A DNA stretch of 64,000 nt from Pleurotus ostreatus/Saccharomyces cerevisiae fusant (GCA_024196135.1 JAMQCK010000066.1:40849-104848); one strand, 5' to 3'; counted from the stretch's first letter, positions 44,948 to 57,299 are shown. Program-made: numbers and translations. The notes: a model not told the origin generated them from the letters alone.

Positions 44948-46557
44948 ATGGTGCGTGCCAGTCTTAAATCGCGAGTCGTGATGTCTGACACAGTCCTCTT
45001 GCAACGCAGAGGCCCATCCTCTTACAAGGTCAGAGAATTGTACGCCAGCGGAAGGTTCGATCGCTTACCATACACACCTGCTATCGTCTCCCCTCCCCTC
45101 TGATCTTTGGACACCAACATGATCGCACATGTGTATTTTTGATGCACAACTCCAACATTCTCTCCGGCTCTCCGTCATCCACCTGCAGGCCACGAGCGCT
45201 CCTTGACGCAGATCAAGTTCAACCGCGAGGGCGATCTCTTGTTCTCCTGCTCAAAGGACCAGGTCATCAACGTATGGTACACCTACAACGGCGAGCGGTT
45301 AGGCACGTATGATGGCCACAACGGCACGGTGTGGACGGTGGACGTCGATAGTGCGTGGAAGATCACTCTCTTTTCTTCCTCAGGCTGACCGAGTACCTCT
45401 TCCATCGCATCCTTCCCCCTCCCATGCCTTCGATTCTCCTTCTACCTATATCAACTATACCACTCAGCCGAGTCCAAATACCTTGTCTCTGGCGCGGCCG
45501 ACAACACCATGCGGCTATGGCAGGTCGAGACGGGCAAGTGTCTATACACCTGGGAGTTCCCGACCGCAGTGAAGCGCGTCGCGTTCAGCCCGGACAACAC
45601 GCAGGTCGTTTGCATCACGGAGCAACGTATGGGCTACCAATGCGCGATCCGGGTGTTCAACATCAATCGTGAGGAGGGCACGAAGCGTACGTTCTAATAA
45701 TCCTTTCGTTCTCTGGTCCTCCCTCCACCTGTTCCCGTCCTTCATGCTCATCAAGACTAACGTGCGTCCTACCCTCAGAATCAAAAGAGCCCCTCCATAT
45801 GTTCAACCCGATCGGCTCGAAGGCGACCGTCTGCGCCTTCACCAACATCCCCAACGTGATCGTCACTGGACACGAGTCCGGTAAGGTCGCGCAATTCAAC
45901 GTGAAGACGGGCGAGGAGATCGACAACAACGAGCGCGCACATGGCGACACCATCACCGATCTGCAGCTCAGCAAGGACCGGACCTACTTCATCACCAGCA
46001 GCAAGGACAAGAGCTCGAGGGTGAGTTGTCGAATTCCGATGTTTGCGACGGAGGAAGTCTCCATAGCTGGTGTACTAATTGCATTTTCCAGATACACGAT
46101 ACCAAGAGCTTGATGGTGATCAAGACCTATACGACAGAGACTCCGCTCAACAGCGCTGCACTTGCACCAAACAAGCCATATGTGAGTTTCGGCCGCGCGC
46201 TCGGCCAAACACGCCAGCTGATCTCCATCCAGGTGCTATTGGGAGGCGGGCAAGATGCTATGAGCGTCACGACCACTTCTTTGCGGCAGGGCAAGTTCGA
46301 GACGCGGTTCTGGCACAAGGTCTTCGAGGAGGAGGTCGGCCGCGTGAAGGGCCACTTCGGACCTATCAACACGTACGCCCTTGGCTATGCTCTTCCACGT
46401 TGCCCGCACTAATCGACCGCATCTCCTTAGGCTGGCTGTGCACCCTGGCGGCATAGGATACGCCTCGGGTGGGGAGGACGGCTTCGTGCGCATGCACCAC
46501 TTCGATGAGAGCTACTTTCGCGCAAAGCCGTACGGCGACTACGAGATCGAGGATTGA
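44948..46557 (+). CDS. TIF34: Translation initiation factor eIF3 subunit i (WD40)
   Basis: Eight exons: 44948-44950 (ATG alone), 45010-45028, 45189-45350, 45468-45686, 45779-46020, 46092-46181, 46233-46372 and 46431-46557, giving 333 residues. The start [19 protein letters not shown] is the universal eIF3i opening. WD40 repeats follow with [68 protein letters not shown], and the terminal [26 protein letters not shown]. Subunit i sits with subunits b and g on the 40S ribosome during initiation and scanning (family knowledge). The length agrees with the family (about 330-350). The start codon occupies an exon by itself within the coding part. Confidence 0.95.
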
Positions 46558-47091
46558 TTTATGTATTCTGTATAGTAGTGTACCATGTACATGCTAGCTG
46601 CGGGTTTTGCTAGGCCACACTGCAGTCCTTGCTGCAGCCACACTTCTTGCCTGCGATGGCTGGGCTGATCTCGAGGGCGTGTCGTTTGCGGTCGGAATGA
46701 ATTGTGCCAAGGGACGGAAGGACGGCTGGTGAACACCGCAATATCCCATCGGACGCGGTCCCCGGCACATCTAACGATGTTCAAAACTCACGGGTACATA
46801 CCTCTTATCCCGAACCATCACCTTCCTTTGCCTCCTTCTATCCGTTCCCTTATAACGCCTACGCTCGCCACCTTTGCCGCCAAGCAGTACAACTCCTCTG
46901 TTTACTTGACTTTGTCGCTCGGCACTCGCTCGGCGGGCTTGTGCAATTGTTCTGCCACCTTACGTAACCGGCCTGTTCGAACCTGTGACGATCAGCGGTC
47001 GGACGAGCGGGCGGCTGCAGTAGACCTCCTCTTGTTCTCATCCTCTCTTTATTATTTTCACCCTGGCGCAGCGCCGCGCGACCGAGCGACC
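46558..47091. other. intergenic, 0.5 kb
   Basis: TIF34 3' end and the leader of the secreted-protein gene. A plus-strand frame open upstream of 47092 reads as leader sequence rather than protein. Confidence 0.4.
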
Positions 47092-48341
47092 ATGACCGCG
47101 AAGACGACGATCCTGCTCTTTGCCCTCTGCGCGCCACAGCTGGCGACCGCGTTCGACGTTCGCAGCTCGTTCAGCGCGCTTTGGAGCGCCTTGCGACGCG
47201 ACGACGGCGACGGATATTATGACCCGAACGACAATGGAGGGAGTATGCTTACGGTGCGCCCACCCTCTCTGCGTCGCGTGCATTGGCTAAACGACGGACA
47301 GGAAGTCGATAATACGTATCCCGAGGGGCTGGGAGAGCCCTTGAACATGATATTCTCGGGGAGCTCGGATGCGGACGTTCTGGTGGACCAGGAGACAGAT
47401 GGCGGCTTCCGCAATTACTGGCTGTAAGTCCGCAAAGGCCTCTTCCCCTTCCTCGCGCTGACAGTCGGCAGATCGGTGGGCTTCGGCGCCGAGTGTCTGG
47501 GCCAGCGCGACGCGTCGCAGCAACGAGCGAATTTAGGAGATGGGAAAGGAAGTGGTGCGTGCGCTGGCTTCTGACGCGCACAGTGTGCTCACCCGCGCTT
47601 CCAGTAAACCAAACATCCCTGCTACGCTGGAATTACGGCGACCCGCAGTTGGGGACGTGTACAGAAACCATTCAGGGAGGCAACCACTTCCGATACTGGG
47701 TTCAGAATGGAGACAGCAAGAACAGGTGCGCGGTGATCTCGCATTATGAATGCCACGACTGACATTGCTTGCAGTGGTGCCTACTTCTTCGCCGCCTCGT
47801 ATGAGATGCCCCTTGAGAGTGCGTGCACCTGTCATACCCTATTCACGCTAGTCTCACAATACCTCAGAGCATCACGACATCGTGCCCAACGGGTACAACA
47901 TCGGACGGTACGACGGCTATTCCCGTTCATTGAAACTACGGCTAAACTCGACGCAGAGACGAGATCGTGGGCAACATCACAGGTTCCGCCATACCCACCT
48001 TGAATCTCACGGACTCGAGCACATACTCGGGTAACACGTCGTACGGCGGCTACACCTACTCGACGGACATCCGATACGTGTCTGGCCTGCTCTCGAATAC
48101 GAGTGACGGCATCAACCACTATTCGACCGTCGAGGAGAATGGCCGGCCAGCTATCGATGGTTTGGTGGCGGTTTTGACCGTGCATATACTGGAGCGGCCA
48201 GCGAAGTAAGTGCCGTTGTATGGCAGGTCGTGCGATTCATTGACACGCTATTCTAGTGATGCTGCCTTCAACAACATCCCATTGACGCTGTCTGCTATAT
48301 CGGTCTTTGCCGTCTCCTCCTTCCTGGCAACGCTCTTATAG
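47092..48341 (+). CDS. Secreted, probably GPI-anchored protein of unknown function
   Basis: The ATG at 47092 opens a typical signal peptide (MTAKTTILLFALCAPQLATA). Several short introns interrupt the rest; visible pieces include EVDNTYPEGLGEPLNMIFSG, a SVGFGAECLGQ segment, a QTSLLRWNYGDPQLGTCTET stretch and YSTDIRYVSGLLSNTSDGIN. Several N-glycosylation sequons (NIT, NLT, NTS) lie in the second half. The last exon encodes NDAAFNNIPLTLSAISVFAV and stops after a hydrophobic run at 48341, the usual form of a GPI-attachment signal. I do not recognise the family. Some internal exon borders are uncertain. Confidence 0.65.
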
Positions 48342-49403
48342 ACTAGATGGCCTGGTGGGTCGCTTAATCGCTTCTGCCTTTCGCCAACCTGCCTCACGAT
48401 GGCAGCGCTGCCATCCCATATGGACTCTCCACACGACCTCCAGGATCCGCACCGCTAGCATACATCTACTTCAAGTGTTTTGAGGTCCATCAGTCGTCCC
48501 GCGTACGCACCCACTCGCCCCGTCTCGCTTATTACCTGGCCCCCGATGCCTAGACGCATCGCATCGGGTCGCCGAACTTTCAAACAATTGGAGAGGAACC
48601 AAGCAATTCGAACACCTATCCCATTACTCCGCTACCTGCACTTCATCCATTATTTGCTCTATCTTATTTACAGCGCATACCCGTCGCAAAGGGACATCAT
48701 TGTATACCTTCTGCTGGTTCATGATGCGCTGCAGGTGGTGCGTCCTGTTGCGCCGCGACCCGCGTCTGCAAGCGGGAGGCATTCTCACTTCGAGCATCAC
48801 CTCGTCTGTTGAGCGTCATCCATGCCATGCAGCTAAGTCATATAATCCTCCCTCCCCTCCGCCGTACTCTCCGTATCCTGCAGATAATGGACTTCTACTC
48901 GGACATTGCCCTAGGTTGCTTCATGATGGTATTTATTCAAGCGGGCCTTAACCTGCGCGTTTCTGAGAAGCGTGTCTACCTGCAGGCGGCATCCTGTGAG
49001 CCTCAACCGGGTAATGGGACCATCGGATGCAGCGCATTTGCTCGGAGAGTACGCTCTCTCGACCTCGAGGCCATCAGGCTTTATAGGCCATGAACACAGG
49101 GTGGTCTGTTAATGTGAGGATACGACGCGCGGCGAATCCTCGACTCGATTCTTAACCGTTCATTGTCGTCGGTCTCATGGCGGTCATGCGCGCTCCGCGG
49201 ACCACCGCGGGCGGCGGTCAGAGGGCTGACGAGACAATGGGCGCCTTGCAGTAAGCGCCCTGTTGCCCGTCGGCGGTTAGACATGAGTCAGAAGAGAAAG
49301 CATATAAATGCGAGGCTCGACGTGCGAGTCGGTGTCGAGCGCGTTCTTCCCTCGCGGATCTATTGCGAAACAACTTGGTCTTTGCACCTCAATACAAACC
49401 ACG
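48342..49403. other. intergenic, 1.1 kb
   Basis: Plus-strand frames at 48480-48812 and 48700-49093 have no motif or splice context. A TATAAA at 49303-49308 lies 96 bp upstream of the DUF1348 start. Otherwise nothing recognised. Confidence 0.4.
49303..49308 (+). promoter_or_regulatory. TATA box of the DUF1348 gene
   Basis: TATAAA, 96 bp before ATG 49404, a distance similar to other genes here. Confidence 0.5.
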
Positions 49404-50201
49404 ATGTCCTCCGCACCTCTAATCCCGCCCTTCACCGAAGAGACAGCGCGCGCCAAAGTAAGCAGGGAACTTGGGGTTTTAAAAGGGGAACTGAGTTTGT
49501 GTCCAGGTGAAGATAGCGCAGAACCTCTGGAATACGCGTGACCCGCACACCGTAGCGAAGGTGAGGCTCTTCTACATACTGTTTCTGCGATGGATCGTGG
49601 CATCGACGGTCGTGCGAGTGCCCTGTCTTGCCGTGGTCTTGCCGTGACTGCGATCTGTCCCTCGTGGATGTGTCGCCAGCTGAATGAGGAGGTGAACGGA
49701 GGATATGCTGACCCGTTCCCTCTCAGGCGTATACACCTGATAGCGTTTGGCGCAACAGGGATCAGTTCTTCACGGGCCATAACGCCATCATCGACTTCCT
49801 CACCAAGAAGTGGGAGAAGGAGAACGGGTACGTGCTGCGCAAGGAGCTCTTCGCGTGGACGGAGAACAAGATAGCCGTTCAGGTGAGCGAGTGCATCATC
49901 AGCTGGCGATGAATCACTGGCACTGGGTGGCGCAGCATCGTCAGCGGGTCGCGAAGTCCTCAAGCTAACTCGCTTGGCATGTCACTAGTTCTGGTACGAG
50001 TACTTCATCGATGGGTCCGAGGGGAGGCAGTGGTATCGCTGCTACGGACTAGAGGATTGGACGTTCGCAGAAGACGGGAAGATGAAGAAGAGGCAGATGA
50101 GTGGGAACGACGTGCCCATCAAAGAGAGCGAGAAGTGGTATCATCAGGGGTCGACGCCAGAGCAGATCGATGCAGTAGCTATCAGCGAAGCGCATTGGTG
50201 A
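49404..50201 (+). CDS. DUF1348 (NTF2/SnoaL-like) protein
   Basis: Four exons, 49404-49457, 49507-49560, 49727-49882 and 49989-50201, give 158 residues. The complete family pattern is present: PPFTEETARAKVKIAQNLWN, DSVWRNRDQFF, FLTKKWEKENGYVLRKELFA, WYEYFIDGSEGRQWYRCYG, NDVPIKESEKWYHQG. This family occurs in bacteria and fungi as a small NTF2-fold protein of about 155 residues with no firmly established reaction. All introns fall in phase 0. Expression may come from the TATA box at 49303. Confidence 0.93.
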
Positions 50202-50650
50202 AGGCTTTGCGAAGTCGTCTCCCAAGTTGGAAGGTGAAGGAACGAAAGAAAGGTGCGCATGTCAGTCGATTCTCAGCCGGCAAGCATGCTAATCGCAAAG
50301 ACAGATAACGCAGGTTGATTAGCGTGTAACTGCCCTTGTATTATTTGACAACCGAAGCCCTTCTCCTTGGGTTTGTGACGCAGCAGTTTTTCTCGACCAC
50401 CGATGAAGGCCCTTCATCACTAGCCGCAGTGCTACAGTATTCTGGCCAATAGATGCGGTGATCTTCTCAAATAGGTATGTGTTCCCTCCGATGTTTTACT
50501 AACCTCTCGTCTTCCACCGTTCCTCAAGGTCACTATATTTGCTGATGCATATGTCTGATGTCATTGAAGACGGTAGGACGCCTATCTACTCCTCCGCTCG
50601 GGCTATTTGCTTGTTCCCTGCTCCGACTATCAAGCTAGAGCGAAGGAGTA
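50202..50650. other. intergenic left of the inverted-repeat element
   Basis: No gene seen; 3' region of the DUF1348 gene. Confidence 0.4.
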
Positions 50651-51064
50651 CCACCCCGTATCGGGATATGCAACAAAATGGCAGGGTGTATCAGAAATGC
50701 AACACCCCGCCTTCCTAGCTTCTCGGGGCACGTATGGCCTAGATACTTCGTAAACTTCTTGTATGCATGGGATTGTATACCGTGTGCCATCCTAGAGCGG
50801 ATAGAGCACCTTGGGCGTCGTGCAGAAAATCCCCAAGTTGCTCGGCATCCGCCGGGAAAGTGTTGCATTACCCTTCGCTCGGTGTTGCACGGCGTATACG
50901 GTGAGCGCTTCGAGCCCAATATTCATGAAAATATTACTGTAGGTAAAGGAACATGTCGTTGACACGTAGACGAAATTTTGTACGAGCGCGAGGTCTACAA
51001 GGGTAGGGACCGTCCGTGCAATACGACGTCATCGGAAACTGTTGCATATCCCGAGACGGGGTGG
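50651..51064. mobile_element. TA-flanked MITE-like element with 25-bp inverted ends
   Basis: The ends 50651-50675 and 51040-51064 are inverted copies differing at one of 25 positions; both begin CCACCCCGT and finish ATATGCAACA. A TA dinucleotide flanks each side (50649-50650 and 51065-51066), as for Tc1/mariner-type insertions. The motif TGCAACA recurs inside, in both orientations, near 50697, 50861 and 50883. There is no transposase, so it is non-autonomous. The two-base duplication is weaker evidence than an 8-bp one, so the superfamily is tentative. Confidence 0.72.
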
Positions 51065-51797
51065 TATGCGTCTGATCCGTCCTTGAGCGCAACATATCAC
51101 TTCATGGTCAGTGACGAACTTACCCTGGCCCTACTCCCAGTTAGGTCACCACCTATTTTCTGCCACATTACAGTACATCCGTCATCGGACGTACGCAGCG
51201 CTCCCTCCGTCTTTACATAACGCACTTTAGTCCCCTTCTGCCGCTGAATACCACATTCACGGAAGGACCTCAGCCGCGTATCACTAGCCAACCACTGGCT
51301 GACATCGGTGGCATCGTCACGTCCAAAAGGTCGAAGCCAATTCCCAGAAAGGCAAGTTTTACGGCCTTGATGCTTCGCGTACAGCCACCAGTGACGTCGG
51401 ATCGATCTCTGATCTGAGAACATATCACCAGGAACATGTGTTTCCGCTACCCGACCCGCTTACGGGCTGGCGATAGACGCCCGCCCGTTGACGCACTGAC
51501 GTGCTAAAGTGAGGTGACTTCCGCCGAGGAACGTTCGCGACGTCGCTTGCAATCAGCGGGAGAGATCGCGAGGAAGAGCCGCTTTCCCGAGTGCACACGA
51601 AGGTAGAGGTGAACAACTGCTATTCCAGCGCGTTTTGAGAGTATACAAGGGTATGAGTACCGCTCTACGGGTACACTAATCTAGTAGTACAAGATAAATA
51701 GCACGACAACATACACCAGAACAGACATAGGCTAGCAGTACATGATGACAAGAAGGGGACGGGGATGGGGAAGTGGATGGTGAAGGCGCGCGATGCT
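51065..51797. other. intergenic, no gene seen
   Basis: 0.7 kb between the inverted-repeat element and the HAD phosphatase stop codon. Confidence 0.4.
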
Positions 51798-52949
51798 CTA
51801 CGCGGTGATGGTAAAGCGCAGGCGGTCGCCATCGACCTCGCACTTGACCTTTTCCATGTTCTCGACGATGAAGTGGGCACCGCAGTTCTCGATCTTGCTG
51901 CGCTCGTGCGAAGTGCAGACTGCGATGACGGTCGCGCCCGAGGCAACCCCGGCGCGGATGCCAGATGGCGAGTCCTCGAAGACCACGCACTTCTTCGCGT
52001 CGTAACCCAGGCACTCGGCGGCGAGCAGGAAGGGGTCGGGCGCGGGCTTGCCGGCCTTGAGACGCTTGTCGTCGGCAGTGATGGTGACCGGAGGAGGGGT
52101 AATGCCGACGCGAGTCATGCAGCCGTAGGCTGGAGGAGAGGTGAGTATCAAGAACAACACTACATTCACAGAGATACGCACCATAAGTCTTTGCGCCGGA
52201 AGTCGCGACCGCGTAGCGGCCAGCAGGAATGGAGTCGATCATCTTCTTCACTCCAGGAAGGATGCGTACGGAGCGGTCGACAGCCGTCGCCTCGAGCTGC
52301 CACGCCTCGAGTGTGTGGCGCGCCTTCTTCTCCGCCTCGGACTCCTCCTCGAACACCTGGTCGTCGACCCGGATACCCTCCTCCTGTTCCTCCTCAACGT
52401 CCGCGACCTGAGCCTCAGGCGCGGGGACCGTCGACATGTTGAGACGGCTCAGAAGAGTCGACCCGAACGATGGACGGCGCGTGCCGACGAACGAAGCCTG
52501 GCGAGAGCTGGGAGCGGAGGAGTCTGTGAGGGCGGGTGTGGTGGCGCCGGAGTCGATGGGGGTGACGGCGAAAGAGTTGGAACGCGTCGTGGGGCGCGAC
52601 GGCGTGCGCGAACCCGGGCCGTGGACGTTGTACGCGTCGGCGAAGAAGAGGATGGACTCCTCGAAGTCCTGGACCGCGGCGTCCATCTCGTGGGCCTTGA
52701 TGTGCGGCTTGAACTGGGCGAGATTGTCGACCGCGCGCTTGCCGTGCGTGGCGGCGATAACATAGTGAGGATCCTGCCCAATGTCCTTCGCGACCTTGCC
52801 CCAGGCGGCCTCAACGGCCTGGATGGAGTCGGTCAAGGTGCCGTCCTGAGCGAATGTCAGCACCGCGTCTGTCGAGGAAGGCGAGTTCGTGGACTCACCA
52901 TGTCAAAGAGGACGGCGTCTGCGTGGAAAGTCTGCGACGTAGTCGACAT
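51798..52949 (-). CDS. HAD-family phosphatase (DOG/GPP-like) with long insertion
   Basis: Three exons, 52949-52899, 52845-52182 and 52129-51798, give 348 residues. Motif I is DMDGTLTDS (residues 16-24), split by intron 1 between the two aspartates. Motif II is VATSGAKTY, and motif III is the Lys of KAGKPAPDPFLLAAE with VVFEDSPSGIRAG. The order fits glycerol-3-phosphate or 2-deoxyglucose-6-phosphate phosphatases (Gpp1/Dog2 type), which remove phosphate from small sugar phosphates. Between the cap helices and motif II lies an extra Ser/Thr/Pro- then Glu-rich stretch of about 100 residues (roughly 95-195), absent from the yeast enzymes of about 250 residues. A TATA box is 83 bp upstream. Confidence 0.88.
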
Positions 52950-53031
52950 AGCGAGTATAGAATGTGCAGGTGGAAGAGATGTATGTGCGAAGGAGAGCTG
53001 GTTGCTGAGGATAGCCCGCCATCCTCGCCCG

Positions 53032-53039
53032 CTTATATA
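53032..53039 (-). promoter_or_regulatory. TATA box of the HAD phosphatase gene
   Basis: TATATAAG on the minus strand, 83 bp upstream of ATG 52949, in a context very like the aldo-keto reductase promoter. Confidence 0.55.
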
Positions 53040-55650
53040 CCCGCGCGGCCCCTAGAGGACTGGTTCCGTCATGAGCTGTTGACAAGGAAGCGCTCGTTTG
53101 CAAAGCAACCGTGACACACTGGCTCCTCCTTCCCAAAACAACAATGGCCAGGAGTTTTCCAGGATGGGAAGCCAAAGATGTCAGATTCCGATCGGGGGAG
53201 CGCCTCCCGTACATTGGTTGCGCGCTTCCGCGCCACTCGCAGATCGCGCTGCGCTCCACAAGGCACTTCCCGAATTTGTAGTCGCATTCCGTCCCCCGCC
53301 GCTTTCGGCGGATGCAGAAGGTCCCTCGCAGGTGTAGAGGCTTGGGGCGCTGTGGGGAGCGTGTGTTCTCGAGGACACACAGAAGGACAGCATGGCAGAA
53401 AAGAACAAGGCGGATTCCAGAAAAGGAAGGTGTAAGGGGACCACATGTCATCGCCCCCCTCCGTAAGTCTGGACCGCGTGCCGCCTCCCATGTGCTATCA
53501 TCACCCATTGTTCAACGTCAGCGTCCGCCCGCTACTCCCTGGTGACCTATGTTCAACGCTGCTCCTGTGCCCGTGAGAAGCCATCGCGCCCGCATCCTGA
53601 TCCCTGTCCGATTCTGCAGAGATACGCATGTTGCGCCTTTGCCGAGAACTGCACGTCATGGAGATTTCTTGGACGGATGGACGCTCTTGGACGACTTCTG
53701 TATTCTGGTCTCCGTGGTGGAGCTCTCATTCAGTCTGGTTGAATGCCGACTGACCCCGTCATCTCAGGCTATTGTTCCGATTCGTGAGGCTGCGCTAGCG
53801 TTCCACCTCATCTCTGCACCCTACTTTGACGGCTTTGCGATTCTTCACGATAATGCATGCAAATCCTTTGCAGACTCAAAGCACGCCGGATGGTCGCGAG
53901 CTGACCCCCTGTCCTTATCTGCACCCCACGACGATAGCAGATAATTTACAGGGGATCGACGAGGCGGACAGCCTCGTTGGAGCTCCAAGGGGACATGCCC
54001 ATGATTGCGCCTCTGTGACTGAGAATGCAGGAGTAAGGGTCAACTCAAACGTTCGCATGGCGGAGCCAGCTAACAATACGACAAGTCTGTAGCCTATAGA
54101 GTCGCTATGGCGTCGGGAAAGAAGCAAGACCGCGCCGTGATTTAATTGTATACTGCATGCAACGCGGCCTCTCAACTACCGACGCTGCAGCCCTTCCACG
54201 CAGACAGGCGGGAGGACACCATCTTCCAGGGTGCTCGGTGGCGTCCTCGAAGGCGTTCCTCTATACAGCAGACGTCGCCTAAAAGCGCGGCTGTGGAGCT
54301 CCCCGGCACTCATTCGTCCTCCATGCTATAGAGCAGCGCAGATATTGTCCCGCCAAGAAGCGCGACAAGGCACTCCGCTGACTCATCGGCAAGGCAGCCT
54401 GCGCGACTGAATGGCAGGCCCGCCCAAGCTTAGCCCCCGATGTGAAAAAGGCCGACTACGCCGCGAGGTTGTAGGCATCATCTGGCGGGAGGGGTGGAGA
54501 GAATCATGGATCCTCAGCAGAAACGGGGTGAGGAAGGGCCGACTAGTCTGGGAGAAGGAGATGGGGGGCGGGGTCAGATGATCAGTTGAACTTTGGAATA
54601 GGTCACGTGAAATAAACCCTTGTGATGTCGACATGCCGGAATCTCCGAGTGGGCAGTCAATCTCCCATTGACTGCTCGCTACCGTCGCTCCTAACGGCGG
54701 ACATGCCTTGTGTTCCGCTGAAGGGGGCAGATCGTCATCTAGATGCCTGAATGAGGGCACTTGCCACGGAGTTCCGGTACCCATTGCTGGTAAAGATAAG
54801 GTGGCAATGCATGCGATTTCAGGCGCAACTGCCTCGTAGGCGCTTGGCAGAGGCCATGTATTCGCAGAGAATCGTAGCTGGGGGCATGATTCGCACCGAA
54901 TATCTGTGCTAATCTCAGATGAGAGCGTACAGCAACCGCGAGAACAGAACTCCGCTAGACATTATCCTCGGAGTAGTCGCCATACGCTCCCGCACGAGTC
55001 CGCAAATACCTGGCCGCCTAAAAGGCGCACAATCGCCATCAAGAGCGCGAGAGCGAACAGAGTTTCCGCAAGACATGCGGTCTCGAAGACATGGAAGACC
55101 TATAAAATACAGCCGCGGATCCACGGAAGGCGAAGCAAAGGGGAGTATAATCGCATTCCATGCGCAGAAGCAACAACTACAGGGTGTGACTTTGACGACG
55201 AATCAGAAGGAGGCCGACAAAGGCCTTCCTGCGCTCAAATACAGCCCGATGAAGTCAAGGAGGCAAGCCAGAAGATGGGAAACGGTGCGAGCCTTTGCGA
55301 TAGGACGCGAAGATTCGCGCCATAGACAATTCTCGTTAGCTCTCACCCAGGGAGTTGCAGCGACCCCAGACATCTGAGACCATGGATACAACAGCTGAGA
55401 GGCACAGAGCATTTTTGGTATCGCTCACAACGATGGCGAGCTTAAGAACTGTACTACTCACGACTCACGAGTGCGGCGTCGGCGACAAACTCGCAGGAAG
55501 CCTTTTTTGTTCACATTGAAGACGCCCTTGGAAAATCGACAGGGAAAGGCTGGAATGTAGCCTGAGCATATTTGATGGAGGTACAATACGCATCCTGTAT
55601 ATTTATGAACTTCTTTCGATGATTGCACTTCGACCCACGCTTCCCTTGCT
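53040..55650. other. 2.6-kb stretch without a supported gene
   Basis: Several frames of 90-150 codons occur (53549-53944 plus, 54383-54784 minus, 54906-55377 plus) but none has recognised motifs, a consistent intron pattern or a good codon pattern. The stretch may contain a lineage-specific or decayed gene. Confidence 0.35.
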
Positions 55651-57207
55651 TCAAGCCAGCTCAGGCGTCTCCGCGAAGAGCGTGGGCATGAACGAGCTAT
55701 CGACGCGGTCGCCGACCGACGCCTGCGCCTCCTCCGCAACCTTGCGCACCTGCGCGAGCTCCACGTCGCTGAGCTTCAGCTGAAGCGCTGCGACATTCTC
55801 CTTGAGGTACTGTGGTCACGGTTCAACACCACCCACCACTGACCACCAGCCATTCGCACTCACCTTCTCCTTCGTCGTCCCCGGGATCGGGATCACGTCC
55901 TCACCCTGCGCGAGTACCCACGCCAGCGCAACCTGCCCCGCGGTCGCCGGCTGCGCCTTCCCGTCTACGACGACGGTGTGCTTCTCGCCGATGGCCTTGA
56001 GCCCCGCGGCGAGCTGGAGCACGCGCGGGAAGTTCTCCTCGGAGAAGCGCGGGATGAGGAGGCGGTAGTCGTCCGGGTTCAGCTCGGCGCGGGATTTCTG
56101 GGAGAAGGGGTCAGTGACGAGATTCGGAAAGTGACAGCTCGAGCCAGGCAAAGGTAAAGTGCCAAACATTCCAGACGCGCTGTCGCGCGATGCAGCGCTC
56201 GTGCGCAAAGAAATAAACCAGTACTCACAATCTGACCCGTCAGGAACCCCCTCCCCAGCGGGCTGTACGCGATGACCTTCACCCCGAGCTCGCGGCACGC
56301 CTTCATCACCCCATGCACCTCGTCCTCGGCCTCAATGTCGAGCGTGATCGGCGAGTACTCGGACTGCAGTGCGGCGATGGGGTGCACGGCGTGCGCGCGG
56401 CGGAGTGTGCGCGCGGAGACCTCGGAGAGGCCGATGTATTTGACGCGGCCTTCTCTGGGGGTGCGTGAGGTGATAAAATTTGGTGAGAGGAATCGGGCTT
56501 GAACGAAAGGAGGAGAATTTGAGGACGTACTTGACCAGCTCGGCCATGGCCTTGATGGTGAGCTCAATCGGGACCGTGGGGTCCGCGCGCTGGAGGAACG
56601 TGGAAGTCAGCCTCCGTGATAAGGGAGGATATGCACGCGCGACACTCACATGCACATACCACAAATCGATGTGGTCCGTCTTCAGGCGGCGGCACGAGTT
56701 CTCGAAGGCCGTGCGCACGTAGCTCGGGTCGCAGTTCACCTTCCGCGAGGGGTCGCCGTGCGCGAGGCCAAACTTGGTCGCAAGGAAGATGTCGTCGCGC
56801 TTCCCGGTGCGCTCGAACCATTTGCCGAGGAGGTCTATGTACGTGCGCGTGGCTGTGAGTGTGCGAAGGGATAGAAAAGAGAAGACCTTCGTACCTTCGT
56901 TATCGCCGTAGACATCAGAGGTGTCCTGGAGAATTTGAAGAGTGAGCAAGGAGGCAAGTCATTATGAGTGCGGCGCCGATTTATCGTACCCAGAAAGTGC
57001 AGCCGCTCTCGTATACGGCGTCGAGGACCTGAGAGAGCTCGTCGGTGTTCTGTTCACTTGATTTGAAAGGATACTGACCTTCAGACGACCCTCATCTGTC
57101 TTGTCCTTGGGAATGTAGAACGCCGAGAAGCCCATCGCACCAAAGCCCATAGCAGACACCGGTGTGTCGCCAATAAGGCGCGTAGGAAGAGTAACAGAGG
57201 GGGCCAT
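55651..57207 (-). CDS. Aldo-keto reductase
   Basis: A multi-exon gene; exon 1 is 57207-57079 ([20 protein letters not shown]). The catalytic tetrad is visible: Asp and Tyr in [11 protein letters not shown], Lys in [12 protein letters not shown], His in IDLWYVHR. Later blocks are [69 protein letters not shown] and [10 protein letters not shown], which bind the NADPH cofactor. It is close to fungal pyridoxal-reductase/YakC-like enzymes that reduce aldehydes and ketones with NADPH (family knowledge). The last exon ends at the TGA at 55651. Several introns are about 50-100 nt. A TATA box lies 85 bp upstream. Confidence 0.92.
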
Positions 57208-57291
57208 CGTGCTCGTGAGCTGTATAGCAGGAAAAGCTTGCGGAGGAGAGGAGCGAGCTTGCAGATTCCCTCCATCCTCAAGCCCATCGTT

Positions 57292-57299
57292 CTTATATA
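57292..57299 (-). promoter_or_regulatory. TATA box of the aldo-keto reductase gene
   Basis: TATATAAG on the minus strand, 85 bp upstream of ATG 57207. Confidence 0.55.

Noticed and set aside
45055..45066. GGTTCGATCG resembling a tRNA B box
   Set aside because: No A box or cloverleaf can be paired around it; it lies in intron 2 of TIF34.
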